Of a DNA stretch of 64,000 nt, positions 11,580-22,990 are shown one piece after another. The notes below the pieces were generated by a model. The model was given only the letters and a program-made list of their open reading frames with translations. It had not been told where the DNA came from and made no database searches. This DNA comes from Anastrepha obliqua (taxonomy: Eukaryota > Arthropoda > Insecta > Diptera > Tephritidae), in assembly GCF_027943255.1 (NCBI RefSeq), contig NC_072896.1, positions 61,584,501 to 61,648,500 on the forward strand, read 5' to 3'. The first letter of the stretch is position 1; the number at the start of each line of letters is the position of its first letter. Made by a program: the position numbers and the translations under genes.

Positions 11580-12060
11580 AGAAATATGAACGCTGCGTAA
11601 TGTGCGATAAAACGTACGTTCTTTCTGATTTTTCTCACCTTCCTGGCCAAGAGTTTTATATTGCCGACTCTAAAGGAAATGTCTCGGAAACATTTATGAC
11701 ACAAAAAAGAACAAAGTTTCCCAAAAAATTTCTCGTTTTTCGTAGCTACAAGTACTATTAACACAGAAGCCTACTTCAAACAGCGCTTATGAAAGAGACT
11801 TTGGGTATTTTTACATCACCATGGTGTATCTACCTTCTTTTGGCCTAATCTCGCCTCAAACCACTGCAGCAAAACAGTTCTTAAATGTTACGAGAAAAAT
11901 GGTATCGTTTTTGTGCCTCGAGAAGCGAAACCGCCCAATTTCCTGGAACTTCGGCCAATCGAGAGATATGGCCCTAGTAAAAAGACACAAAACAAATATC
12001 TAGGATGCCAAAGATTTTCAACGTAAGTGGCGAGTCAGAAGATTCAAGACGTTATTGTTA
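11580..12060 (+). pseudogene. IS630/Tc1-like transposase relic, DD37E-like
   Basis: Plus-strand frames read CDKTYVLSDFSHLPGQEFY, then TQKRTKFPKKFLVF, FFWPNLASNHCSK and VPREAKPPNFLELRPIE. These are the catalytic blocks of insect IS630-type transposases. The second acidic residue, normally D in FWPDLA, is N here. The E of RPIE lies 37 residues further on, as in the DD37E group described from mosquitoes. Frameshifts and stops are present. The start lies close to ACAGGGTGG at about 11560, which may be a terminal sequence. Confidence 0.72.
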
Positions 12061-12559
12061 AGGCTCTAATAGGGTGATATTCCAGGAAAATTCAAAACTT
12101 TTACACTTCAAAACTAGTTTTTGTATTCAAAGTAAATAGGTAAATAATACATTTTTTTTAAATCGAAGCACTACTTATTACGCTTCTCACAATGTAGCCG
12201 ATAAGCGCGTCGATGAATTATTAATCAACTCGGATAAAAATTCAGAAGGAATATGAAAACACTGTGTTCTTTTTTATTTTTATTTTTTTTTTTTGTGGAG
12301 GAGGGGAAGCATCAAAAGCCTATGATCGAAGCCGTGGTGTGGGACTTTAACCCAACTAAGGCCCCCTCATGTCCTACGGTATGTCCTCCCGGAACTTTGC
12401 CATTAAGTAGTACGTCAGGAGGCCGTTGTGAGTATACTATTACTCAATCGTTTGTTTTTGTCATTATGTTCTGCACATTGCGTTAAGAAGCTCTTTCTAG
12501 GAATCTATGAGCATATTCCACGTATTGAAGGCTCTTTATGAAATTTGCGTCCTCTGCAG

Positions 12560-12876
12560 ATGTCATTTTCCAGTTTTCTTATGCTTTCACCAAACGCTCT
12601 CATATTTCGCTTATTAATGAACCACGACCATTGAAACAATATATGTCTCACCTTTACTTGTTCTTAGGGGCACTGCGAGCAGTACAGTTCGTTCTCAAGG
12701 TGGAAGCTGTGTAGGTATGCTTTGAAGCAACCGTGTTCGTTTTCAGGCCTTTCTTCTTTTTTAGCCGCGCTCGACGGTCTCTGCCCAATGGTGTTATGTA
12801 ACCTATACATCTCAATTGCGAGAAAATCGATAGGGATTGTGTATCTGAGACAGTTCCATAGGCACTGGCTACTCAC
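12560..12876 (-). pseudogene. R1-type LINE ORF2 C-terminus
   Basis: The segment HGCFKAYLHSFHLENELYCS followed by QCP is the conserved C-terminal region upstream of a C-x2-C motif in R1-clade ORF2. It is followed downstream, towards 12268, by untranslated sequence and the A-rich tail. Confidence 0.7.
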
Positions 12877-12959
12877 AAGGCTCCAAGTCTCTATGTGGCC
12901 CGTACGTGGCGCATTAATCTAGATAACGCGTTATTTATTTTTACCTTTTTCACTGCTTA

Positions 12960-13600
12960 AAAGCCATTTTCGATTCAATGAGTACCTACTCCCAGATTTT
13001 TGATATATGGCCGCGACGTTATGCCATGGTCAGCTACCGTACCCAATGAGGGTAGCATCTTCAGGAAGGATACCGTCATACCTGTACATAGCATTTCATA
13101 GATACTTAATATGACTCTATGCCGTTATCAATATCATAAAGCAAGAGCAGGTTATCAAAGTAGCTTGCTATGATTGTCTCAGCGTACTCATAATCTGGGG
13201 CCAGCTTGCAGAGTTGGACGTATTTTTTATGTCTAAGGTAACAACAGTGCAGTATTTCTTAATGCTATCTTTCCATTACCTGTTGCATATGATGCGCTGG
13301 AGTACTTTGCCGAGTGCATCTAGCATACACAGCAGACGCTATGACAATGGATGGAGAAACTCCATCGTTAGGACATATAGTATGTTGTACAATTTGGCAA
13401 AAACCTTTGGTGTTGATTTAATTGCTGTTTTCACACCTATATTTGGGAAGCCATCAAAGCCCGGAGACTTGTTATCAGCAATACGCTGTATTGTGGAAAG
13501 CACTTCTTATGTGGTAACTTCTGGAATTTCAACCTCAATCACCCGTTGTGTTGGGTGGGGGTTAACTCCACCTGATATCAGAATAATGTGGAAACCACTA
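12960..13600 (-). pseudogene. R1-type LINE reverse transcriptase relic
   Basis: The minus strand reads IADNKSPGFDGFPNIGVKTA and KVFAKLYNILYVLTMEF, then LLCMLDALGKVLQRII, the expected finger-palm order. Near 13030 the catalytic block is destroyed: GYADD is replaced by GYGS followed by a stop. The enzyme would be dead even without the many frameshifts. Confidence 0.8.
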
Positions 13601-14198
13601 CTACCAAAAGTGATGCGAACTTTGACTGTGATGCTATTGGATTCTAAGGGCCCTCATAACGACCTTATATCCCATTCCCCAGTGGTCAACGTTTACACTG
13701 TAGCAAAGCTCATTAAAACAGCGATTTTTGCTACCCTGTATAGCTTTTTAAGCGCAGCTTTAAAGGTTTTATGTTGCGCTAATAGTGCGTCGATGGCTGG
13801 TGTACGGCGTGCTCGCTTCAGCTTTCTGCGCGCCCGATTGCAGTCTCTCCTTGTTTTTGCGATGTGATTATTCCATCAATTCACTCATTTTTTGTGTGGT
13901 CTTCCCGATAACCTAGGCATCATCGCGTCGCAGGCTTGTCGAGACAGTTGGTTATGATCGCTGTCATGCAAACGTTCCAGCTCCTGTTGAAAACTTCTGG
14001 ATTAAAAGATTTCCTCTTCAACTATTTTTGCTGTTCGCTTTGTAAGCGAAAAACACTGTTTTCCACTTCCATTGGTATATCGATGGTTATTGCCTTATGG
14101 TCGCTGTACGTATGGATGGAGCTTACAGTCCATGATGTGTTGCGCGCTATAACGCTATGGGCGAAGCCAAGATCCACTATTAAGCATACTCTTTCGGT

Positions 14199-14570
14199 TT
14201 AAAAAGTGTATTTACCAGACATATTGAGCAATTCTAAGTCAAACAGAGCCAGTCTCTCCAAAAGCACTCTGCCACGTCTGTTCGTACGCGAAGTTTCCCA
14301 GGTAGTAGGCCAGGCATTGAAATCGCCAGCTATAAGTAGTGGATGCTTGCCACGTGCTTCATTTGCTAAGGCTGTCTGCATTTCCTCCTACTCTTCTGTG
14401 GTGAGACTCGGTGGAGCATAACAACTGAGGAAATATATGCCTTTCGTCTTAATTCATGCAAAGCCGTGTTTAGCAGTCATCATTTTGCTCTGTGGCCTAA
14501 TGCATCCCATTTTCCAAATCGTCGACTTGTTTGAACTATCCGAGGTCCAGGAATAACCATCAATATTTTT
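14199..14570 (-). pseudogene. R1-type LINE endonuclease relic
   Basis: The apurinic-type endonuclease domain reads SWTSDSSNKSTIW, GIYFLSCYAPPSLTTEE, a stop, then LLIAGDFNAWPTTWETSRTN and RRGRVLLERLALFDLELLN. The GDFNAW block carries catalytic residues of this endonuclease family. At least one in-frame stop (about 14389) breaks it. Confidence 0.82.
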
Positions 14571-14589
14571 GTACATATATATAATATAT

Positions 14590-14726
14590 ATATAACCGGC
14601 GCGTACACCCTTTTTGGGTGTTTGGCCGAGCTCCTCCTCCAAGCCGATTCCGAACGGCAGATATTTTTTTATGAGGAGCTCTTTCATGGCAGAAATACAT
14701 TCGGAGGTTTGCCATTGGCTGCCGAG
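14590..14726 (-). repeat. tRNA-derived SINE, copy B, 5'-truncated
   Basis: Body blocks present (GGCGCGTACACCC, GTTTGGCCGAGCTCC, CGAACGGCAGATATTTTT, TTTCATGGCAGAAATAC). The tRNA-like head is absent: similarity stops at about 14726. TA repeats at 14572-14590 are the 3' tail of the minus-strand SINE. Confidence 0.85.
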
Positions 14727-16430
14727 ATGTAATCGTTTCATCCGGTCCTCAATCCTTAGTGGGACATAGGGCATCAAGAGGTGTATTCACAGTAAAAATA
14801 AGCACAAAATACTAGAAAATAACAAAAAAACTCATAAATTAAATTGTACATATCCATAACACATTTATTTAAAAAAACGTACTTTTTAAAGACAATTTGC
14901 CACGCATGAAAAGTTTTTAAATAGTTCAATAAAAATTTGGTATTTTATTTTCTTTAAATGGGCATTTGTGTACGTTTTTATATCCAAAGCTAGGCAACAC
15001 TGCAGTAGCGAGAGAGAGATTTGACTGCTGAAAGGAGAAGAACACCAACAACAAATGCAATCGCACGCAATGCAACCAGATGTTAAAAAAGTAAAGCTAA
15101 ATAAAACTGAGTGAATTATTGAACTAATTTTTAAAAAATGTATATTTTACAAAATATATACATATTTTACAAAATATATATTTTACAAAATATATATTTT
15201 ACAAAATATATATTTTACAAAATTATAAACATTACTCTTAATTAGAACAGGCTAGAAAAATGTCATGAAGAAAGAACTAAAACTCCGAGACTAAATAACA
15301 AAAAAATGCTAAATCAAGTTACGAAAATGGTAATCTGGCCATACTAATGCTAAAACGTAACTCATTGTCAAATTCGCTGAGAGAAAAGTAACGGTACCAC
15401 GATAGGCGCCATCTCATTATTCTTTCCATCATGCCTTTTTTATTCAATAAATATTTTTCATCTTTTTGTATCAACGTCTATTGAAATTTTTGCATTACAC
15501 AACAATTTATCTTAGAAAAAGTTATTAAATTTAAAGGAAATATTCTAAATGCTTACGTAAAAGTTTGCGAAAACTTCAGGAAGCGACTTACGTTTAAAGA
15601 CGAACTTGTGAAAATGTATTATTTAATATACTTCACAATACGTTGACGGCAATGAAACAATTTCTGAAGATGAGATGGATAAAGCCGAAGCTATAAATTG
15701 TGAATATCAAATTTCAGCTGATTTCTTTTGAAAACTGCTCAATTAGCAAATTATGGTAAAAAGTTGGAAATCAATTCATTTTCCGAAATATTTATTCTAG
15801 TAAAATCGTTGAAGGTATAATGTCATTGCCGTATTCACGCGCGAATCTTGGACGTATGTACATATTTTTTGCTGCAGAATTTAATTAAAACCCAACGAAG
15901 AAATAAACTGAAAGTAAGTACTTACGCAGTTTTAGTGTACCATATACCAATGTTTTCATGAAAAATAATAATAAATAATACTAATTTCCTTTCATTTTCC
16001 CTTGTTTAAGTATCCTTATCCTTTTTTTCCAAGTTTTCCCTACTGGAAAAAACCGCCCTTCTTTCTAAAGTGATTCTTTCTTATTTGCCCAGCATTGAGG
16101 ATTTTATGTTGTTTTTGGTTTATGTTTTACATTCAAGAAGTTTGTACGCTTCGCATTACATTCTTTACACTTTGCTCTCCCCATGCCTATAGTTGATTGG
16201 CTTGCATTCCTGTTAATGTAGACGAATGGTGAGTTCTCTATTTTTTCTATCTATCACGGATATCATTATTGGCCGAATTAATGGCTCTAGGTTATCAAAG
16301 GACCAAACAATGCAGATATGGTTATTTGCTTTTTCACATATGTAAAGTTTATTCTTTTATTAATTCATTCGTAATTATCGTTGTCAAGTGCGTATTAAAC
16401 TTGTTCGAACATGTATGTACATCCAAATGC
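14727..16430. other. AT-rich intergenic with a short tandem array
   Basis: Apart from the 16-bp array at 15138-15224 I see no gene, transposon end or RNA. The stretch at 15550-15720 has coding-like bits but no family match. Confidence 0.4.
15138..15224. repeat. 16-bp tandem repeat, about 5 copies
   Basis: The unit TTTTACAAAATATATA is repeated about five times with one 4-bp insertion (TATATACATA variant). Confidence 0.9.
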
Positions 16431-16875
16431 GATTAAATAAACTCGCATATTTGTTCTTAAATTTAGAGTTTTAATATATCTCCACAAATTCGATTACTTC
16501 AAGCAAGCATTTATTACATCAGCAGGTGTTAATCTTGGAATAAGTGACAGCGTTTGGTGAAAATCCGCAGCCAACAGTATTATCGCACCTCCAAATAGAT
16601 TCTCAATATAGCGCAATTTTTTCTACACTGTATCGAGTGCTTCCAATGCTCGTTTATATGACCTCGTACACTCATCTCAATTGATTCTGTTGAAAATATT
16701 GTATGTCGGTTCATCTGTAGTTTGCAAATTCAATAGTAGTTTAATGCAATGATACGGCCATCCCAGAGGATGCGAAAACTAGTTCTATTTGATTTTTCAA
16801 ATCGAAGCTAAGATCAATGAACTTAGAAATGTATTAGCAGCTCCGCCAGGAAAATAGAGGAAAGAGATTCATCCT
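16430..16875 (-). pseudogene. Helitron PIF1-type helicase relic
   Basis: The minus strand reads in order: PGGAANTF, a damaged Walker A (normally PGGTGKTF); ASSGMAVSL; LNLQTTDEPTYNIF; KRALEALDT; GGAIILLAADFHQTLSLIPR; and TPADVINACLK. These are consecutive motifs of the PIF1/Helitron helicase. Stops and frameshifts interrupt it. The same region recurs on the plus strand at 26455-26990. Confidence 0.85.
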
Positions 16876-16952
16876 GTCGTTCACCACTTTCAGCAATGTA
16901 TCATACGCTGGTTTCTAATGCTGATTCAAAAGCGGAACACTTATTTGTATTA

Positions 16953-17349
16953 ATTAACCCTAAGCATCTCGACCGTATTGCTCTTGGCTCTCCTGGACTC
17001 TTCCATTAGGAAGATTGGGCTTTGGTTTCGATACCATAACCATATGCCACATGATTCTTCATCAGTTATGACCCTTTTAAGCAAATCTGGATCATCGTTG
17101 ACGTCATTCAACATTTCCTGAGCGATGCTCATACGACGTTGTTTTTGGTGAAAATTCAGCAATTTTGGAACGAACTCCGCTGCATGCCCAACCGATATGC
17201 CGACATCTTCAGCAAGTTCTCTAATTGTTATTTGACGATCTCCAACATTTTCATCGGTTGTTGATATGTGAAAAGCTTGTACCACTTGTAAACATTTTTT
17301 TTGCTTAATTCCATTTTTCACCCAAAATTTGATGCAACTATGCTCCATT
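16953..17349 (-). pseudogene. mariner transposase N-terminal relic, FLJ37770-like
   Basis: Begins MEHSCIKFWVKNGIK and then skips part of the helix-turn-helix by deletion to STTDENVGDRQITIRELAED. It continues AAEFVPKLLNFHQKQRRMS and NDDPDLLKRVITDEES, where the first catalytic aspartate block is ITGDE in intact relatives and the G is lost here. A frameshift follows, and the catalytic C-terminal half is absent. No terminal repeats identified. Confidence 0.8.
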
Positions 17350-17596
17350 TTTTTCGTTAGCGGAAAATCGCCGAACGCGCAAAACACTTATCTTATTTAT
17401 GGATTTTGAAACGTTCACCTTATTTTATACATGAAATATTATTGTAGCAAAAAATTATAAAATTTGACGTGCAGTAGAAGAAAAATCAGCATCACCGAAT
17501 GTGTGATCACAATGAGTATCATCCTCGAGTAAATAAAACACTGACATGCTTCCCCACGTGATTTGTACAACCTGCTTGCTCCCTAGCGGATAAGTA

Positions 17597-18907
17597 CAGG
17601 GTGGCTGATGAATTTTGCTACGTTAAGGAACTCAAATAACTTTTTTTTTAGTGTATGGAATTCATTTATTTTTTTTCAAGTTGAAGGTCATTAAATTTTA
17701 TTAAATGTAGCTTAACTAGTTTTAAAAATAATTGAATTTAAATGCCCCCCATGCTCGTTGACACAAGTGCGGCATCTTAGTAAAAAGTTGTTCATTGCTG
17801 CTTTGAGAGTTGCGACAGGAATAGCCGCAATTGTTGCCCGAATGGATTGTTTTAGTTCATCCAAATTTGTTGGCTTTGTTTTATAAACTTCTTGTTTACA
17901 TAAACCCCACAAGAAAAAGTCAGGTGCAGTAAGGTCAGGCGACCTGGGGGGCCAACGAAATTCGGAGTTTTTTGAAATCAGTTTATTGGGAAATTTTCGT
18001 CGCAACTCTGTCATAACAGTCTGGGCTATGTGAGACGTTGCCCCATCTTGTTGAAACCACACAGAGTTGAAAGGAATTCTCTTTCGGCGTAGTTCTGGAT
18101 AGAAAAATTCTTTCAGCATTTTCAAATAACGGTCTCCAGTAACCGTAACGGTGTGACCATTTTCTTCAAAAAAATAAGGCCCGACAATACAGCGTGAAGA
18201 AACCGCACACCCTACTGTCACGCGAAGAGGATGCAATTCCGTCTCGTGGAGTATCTGTGGGTTAGAAGTACTCCATATTCGACAATTTTGTTTGTTCACA
18301 TTGCCGTTTAAATCGAAATGGGCCTCATCAGACATGAAAAGGCAGCTTAACATGTTTTGGTCTTCTTCCACCATTTGCAGGATCTTCTGGCAAAATTCCA
18401 AGCGAATCGGCAAGTCTGCTGCATTCAGTTTGTTAACCATTTGAATTTTGTAGGGAAATAAGTCTAAATGTTTGTGCATTATTGCTTGCAAAGACTGTCG
18501 GCTGACACCAAGTTGAGCAGATAAGCTTCTTGTTGAAACCCTTGGATTGCTTTGTATAACTGCTGCTACAGCAGCGATCGTTTCCTCAGTCCGAACTGGT
18601 GGGTTTCGATGATAAGGCCTTCTTGCGACTGTTCTTGCTCAGCAAAATTATTCACCAGTCTCATTATGGTCCATCTGCTCGGGGGATCGCCGCCAAACAT
18701 CCGCCTGTACTCTCTCTGTACAAAAACTACGGACTCCAGTGCGTGATAGCGGCGGACTATCCAAATTCTTGTTTGCGTGTCCCAGTTATCCATTTTAATA
18801 AATTTTAAAGATCAATCTGCAAATTAAAACAAAAATCTAACAGATAACTTAAAAAGAAAAAAAGTTATTCAATTTTTTTTTGGTAGCGGCTTTCATCAGC
18901 CACCCTG
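17597..18907 (-). mobile_element. Tc1/mariner element of DD41D (rosa-like) type, near complete
   Basis: A 1311-bp element ending in CAGGGTGGCTGATGAA inverted repeats (17597-17612 and 18892-18907). Weaker similarity extends inward through GCTAC and GAATAACTTTTTTT. TA flanks both ends (17595-17596, 18908-18909). One transposase gene occupies the minus strand. Confidence 0.92.
17712..18793 (-). pseudogene. DD41D transposase with one frameshift
   Basis: Starts at the Met at 18793 (MDNWDTQTRIWIVRRYH), with a DUF4817-like DNA-binding region (YRRMFGGDPPSRWTIMRLV). Near 18640 the frame shifts by one base. From there the other frame runs open through NPPVRTEETIAAVAAVIQ, SAQLGVSRQSLQ, SDEAHFDLNG (first catalytic D), WFQQDGATSHIAQT (second D) and RSPDLTAPDFFLWG (third D). 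I count 41 residues between the last two aspartates. Repairing a single indel would give a protein of about 360 residues, so the copy is young or carries a sequencing error. Confidence 0.88.
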
Positions 18908-19249
18908 TATTTTGCAAAAGTATTTCCTTTCTCGTTGTGAATACACATTTCGAATATGAATGAAATCGGATCATAAATATAATACGATTTTTAGTAATAA
19001 CTCAGCTCTGGCGCCACTTAGTATTTAAATATTTTGCAAAATTAATATATTTCTCATTACGTTATCAACAAGTCTTTCGGTCCAATCAGTCAAATTAGCC
19101 AATCCGTTCTAAAGTTTCAAGGTTATATACATTCATGAACCGAATTATTTTTGTTTATAAGATACTGAACTGCGATTTGGCCAACATTGTTATTAAAATA
19201 CGACTTTTCCGAAATGCATATTCAATAGTACATATATTTATTAGTACTA

Positions 19250-19490
19250 CGGCCGTCGTAGCAGAGTAATTTCGAATCAGTTGGCCCAGTTTCGTTGTCT
19301 ACTGTGGATATGTAACATCGGACGAGGAAAAAGGTTTTTCAAACAGCGGTCGCCACACGGCACTAGACAAATTTAAAAGTACATTTCTGCCATCGGAAAG
19401 CCTCCAATAAAAACCATTTACCATTCGGCGGTGGGGTAACATTTTAGGCTTCTAGTTGTAGGACAATATAAAACTGCACACCATAAACAT
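19250..19490 (+). repeat. diverged relative of the tRNA-derived SINE
   Basis: Plus-strand sense. The head GGCCGTCGTAGC and body blocks AGCGGTCGCC, CATTTCTGCCAT, AAAAACCATTTACCATTCGG and AAAACTG align in order with the SINE copies at 45108 and 61743. The middle of the head region differs. It is either an old copy or a separate subfamily. Confidence 0.6.
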
Positions 19491-19529
19491 ATGCAAATTA
19501 TACATACATACACGTATTTATAAATTTTT

Positions 19530-20030
19530 TCTTCTTCCTGATTGTCACAGTAACCGCCTTAGCGATTTTGGATGTACTCAATGAAGCGCTAATTGGCCTT
19601 ATAAACACAAAGTGGAGCTCAGTCCCTCTTCACTTGAAGAGGAGATTTTCTTTTGTCACCAGTTGTAGGTGTCGCAGTGAAACGTTTGTATACATTCAAA
19701 GAACATGATCTAGCCAGCAAAGCCATTTGATTTTTATAACTTGCTCAACGTCGCTGTAAATCTCATATTCTCTAGCTCCAACGTCCAAATTCGTGAATCT
19801 ATCGAATAATCCTTCTCTCAACTATTCCACCCCTCCATTTACAGGCATTATGTATACATACAATGAGGTTTTTGTTCGTAAAGAGAGGAGATTCTTCGTA
19901 ATTCCCTATTCGAAGTTCCCGACTACTTCAAGATTATAAGGATCGACGGCAACGTGGCTACCGAGACGTGAATGCGTTAACTCTTGGTATATTAAAAGGA
20001 TATACTTCGTGCCATTTCAACTATAATTTT
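19530..20030 (-). pseudogene. RTE/BovB-like LINE tail relic, old
   Basis: On the minus strand, THSRLGSHVAVDPYNLEVVG near 19920-20000 is followed by EYEIYSDVEQVIKIKWLCWL with DHV at about 19700-19800. The latter is homologous to the segment ending in RLRWLDHVTQM at 48400. Frameshifts and stops throughout. The IKI.RLRWLGHV-type tail is typical of RTE-like ORF2 C-termini. Confidence 0.62.
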
Positions 20031-20690
20031 CTATTATTCGAAACTAATTGCTAATATGTCGAAAAAACTTATTGGGTGCCATTGATTTGATGAAGGCGAT
20101 AGGCGGTTGTAAATTGGCACAATCGACAATTCAATAATTGTAATTGTTTCAATAGACTTAGGCATAATCTAGAAATCCATTATTGGTGCTGCAAATATTT
20201 AATATAACGTGTGTATGTATTGTATATTTCGAATATGTAAATATTTAACCACAATGAACAGAAATAACGACCTACGAATTAGACCAATTCTCTTGTTCTA
20301 GCCCCTATGTGTTTGTAGACTTACATACATGGCTACAAATGTTCGTCAATGAGGGATTCAAAGCCCACATTCAATTAGTGTAATAATAGTTAGACTAATT
20401 AAACACATATGAACTATTTTCTGAATCTGAAGAATTTATGTGCTTAAATATGTATGGACGTACATTAGTACATATGTATGTACATAAATACACTCTGATA
20501 TAAAACATCTGTAAATTGTTCACTCCCAAGGCTTAAGATACACAAGATTATGTAAAAACTCATCTATGTATTAGTATCTATATGTACATTTTGATTGGTG
20601 TACAATACACGGGCATTATTGACACGTCAAAAATTTATGTTACATCTAAAACAGCTTAATGAGAAAAATTGTGCTGTGCTTTGCACATAG
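20030..20690. other. AT-rich intergenic
   Basis: Contains many ACATATGTATGTACATA-type motifs common in dipteran intergenic DNA. No gene seen. Confidence 0.45.
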
Positions 20691-21310
20691 CTATATGGGT
20701 GATTCTCCGCGTAGCGCAGAATTCGGTTCATGTTATTATTGTTTGTTTTTTACAATTAAATAAAAATCAAAACGTAATCTTCAGGGTTATGGGTCAAGAA
20801 TGAAATATGCATAGTGGTCCGGTCAAAATGTTTATAATTTTTATGTTTTTTTTTTAACAATTTAATTGTAAACGCTGGTGTGTACTATATAGCTATTGAC
20901 CTACCATTCTTTACCAAAGTAAGCTGTTGGATTTGTAGGAGAATTAAATAAGACTTACTTAATGTATTTTTCAATTTTTAATTACGAAATTACGAAAAAA
21001 TTACACCTTTTTCAAAACTATAAATATCAATCGATTCTACAAGAAAAGTTATAATGATTTTGTAATGGGAATATTTTTCTTTAAGTCATACTTTGTCTAT
21101 AAATCATTATAAACAAATAGCGCTTCAAATGGTAAATTCTGCACTTTTCCTTTTTTCATTAAAACTCGAGTTTTTGACATTGGTGATGCAGCATTTCTTC
21201 TCCAACTTTTTTATTTTCTCATCCTTTTTTTATTTCTGCTAGTCGTTGCTTTCTGATCTTCTTACTTCTTCTTTGAGCCGTTTCACGTTTTAAAGAATTC
21301 GGAGGTGTTC

Positions 21311-21600
21311 CCTTTTTTTTTTTGTCGGGACAACTAGCAAGTGCAGCACTCAGACACTAATTAAGTCCATTGTACTACACTTGGATTCCCCCTTTAATTT
21401 TCACAGGGAGTGGTCCGCCGTCTCATCCTCCTCTTCACAAGCTGGGCAGAGTACACTGTCTGAGATGCCCAACCTTTCCATGTCCATGGGACCTCTGTTA
21501 GCATCAGGCTATTATGTCTACCGACATGGTTCAGCCTGAATTTACAGAACTCGACTACCCCTGATGTGGTTGGGGGGCTGTCTAAGGCCATAATATCCGC
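21311..21600 (-). pseudogene. LINE ORF2 C-terminal relic with A-tail
   Basis: The minus strand reads MERLGISDSVLCPACEEEDE then TADH, the C-x2-C zinc region at the end of Jockey/R1-type ORF2. It is followed by a stop and a T-run (A-tail on the minus strand) at about 21311-21324. It lies inside the unclassified TIR element, so it inserted there later. Confidence 0.68.
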
Positions 21601-21879
21601 CTTTTTCTTTTGTCTATAAGTTAGTGATCTTTTCTTCCATTTTTCACGTTCTACATTCTGTTTTTCAAAAGATTCCTGTGCTACAGCCTTATATATTAAT
21701 CGTCTCTATATTAAATATTCATCCTTTTTGATATGATCCGCTTTCTTTGCGCCTCCCTTCCTCTTTGTTTTTCAAATCAATCAAGTTATTTACTTTCCTC
21801 ATTGTTTATACAATCATATTCTGCAAACAAATTTAAAAAATAACCAATAGAACTTTGTGAATCAATAGAATCAAATTCA

Positions 21880-22240
21880 GAAATTTCAAATAATTTATTG
21901 AACTAAACTAAAAATTTAATAAATTTGTTTTAAAAATTTATGTTGCACTTTATGTGAATTTAAGTCATTATTTACGCGGTAACTTACGAAAATTTATGCC
22001 GTAATCTATCATTATTTATGAAACTAAACTAAAAATTTAAAAATATTTGTTCGGCAACGTATGCGGTAATTTTTAAAAATTTAAGTGCTGATTTATAATT
22101 ATTTATCAAGCTGGACTTAAATAAAAGAAATTTGAGTTCAGAAATTTATGGAAATTTTTGGGTAATTTATTATTATTTATCAAACTAGATTTAAATAAAA
22201 AATATTTAAATTTGGAAATTTATGCGATAATTTATTAGAA
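21880..22240. repeat. degenerate tandem repeat
   Basis: Three to four diverged copies of roughly 110 bp share AATTTATG, TAATTTATTATTATTTATCA and AACTAGACTTAAATAAA-like blocks. Confidence 0.6.
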
Positions 22241-22439
22241 ACTTACCTTAGCTTTGATTCCTTTAATAACATTTTTTGTCTTTATTTGTTTACACAAATT
22301 CACTAAACTTGCACGTGTAACTATTTGTGTGTGACGATTTTAAATTATTTTCATGTTGAGGCCATTTATAGTCACTAGACTAATAGTACTACGCATTATT
22401 TAAGTTTAATTTTGAATAATTATTAATTTTATTGCAAAA

Positions 22440-22815
22440 CATATGAAGGCTTCACCGTGACGATTTTGTTATTCCCAATACAAGTTTGTTACTTCCAAGG
22501 TATAAAAACCAAAAAATTCAATCATGAGATTAATTTCTGCCTTAGTGGATCAACTTAGCAAAGTTAAATGTTGCTTTTACTACAGTAAAACTAATCTGAC
22601 ATTTTATTTTTATGTAAATAACCAATTTTATTGATAGGCTTCACCGTGACGCAAAAATGTGTGGGGGAAGAAATATCATCCAAAAAAGCAATTTCTCAAT
22701 TCTACTACCTTTCACAATACCAAAATCTCAATAACAGTTATACTTATTATTATGCTTCATATAAATATTGTTTTTTGTTTTATAAGTGATGCTGGGGACA
22801 GGCTTCACTGGATCG
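22440..22815. repeat. three copies of a GGCTTCAC motif
   Basis: AGGCTTCACCGTGAC occurs at about 22446 and 22636, and a variant, AGGCTTCACTGGATC, at about 22800. Spacing is 190 and 164 bp. They lie near the right end of the TIR element and could be subterminal transposase-binding repeats; that role is inference. Confidence 0.6.
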
Positions 22816-22990
22816 TTTTGGCACCTTAAACTGCACTTTCGAAGAAAATTCTATTTTTTTTAAATAGATATAACTACTGGTTTTTGTTTGTAAACACAGA
22901 AATTTATTTTTCACGTTGGATTCATTACTGTAACATGGAATTACTGGGACATGGAATTCTGCGCTACGCGGAGAATCACCCATATATATA

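Larger units (their letters stand above)
12268..14570 (-). mobile_element. R1-clade LINE, broken ORF2 with A-rich tail
   Basis: Read on the minus strand, the order is endonuclease, reverse transcriptase, C-terminal zinc motif, then an A-rich tail. The tail appears as T-rich sequence at about 12268-12296. No protein-coding frame survives intact. A SINE lies at the 5' side (14590-14726). Confidence 0.8.
20692..22985. mobile_element. 2.3-kb element with 28- to 33-bp inverted ends, unclassified
   Basis: The left end GGGTGATTCTCCGCGTAGCG (from 20697, continuing to GAATTC at 20724) is matched perfectly in inverted orientation at 22954-22981. The flanking ATAT/TATA also matches, so the true ends and target duplication are ambiguous. 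The interior is AT-rich, has no transposase, and contains a LINE relic (21311-21600), degenerate repeats (21880-22240) and three copies of a GGCTTCACCGTGAC-like motif. It is probably a non-autonomous DNA transposon enlarged by insertions. Confidence 0.75.

Noticed and set aside
13214..13867. 217-codon open frame on the plus strand
   Set aside because: The minus strand of the same region carries R1-type reverse transcriptase motifs. The plus frame shows no domain.
20697..22980. P-element assignment based on long TIRs
   Set aside because: No THAP or GTPase-like transposase sequence inside, and no 8-bp duplication could be matched.
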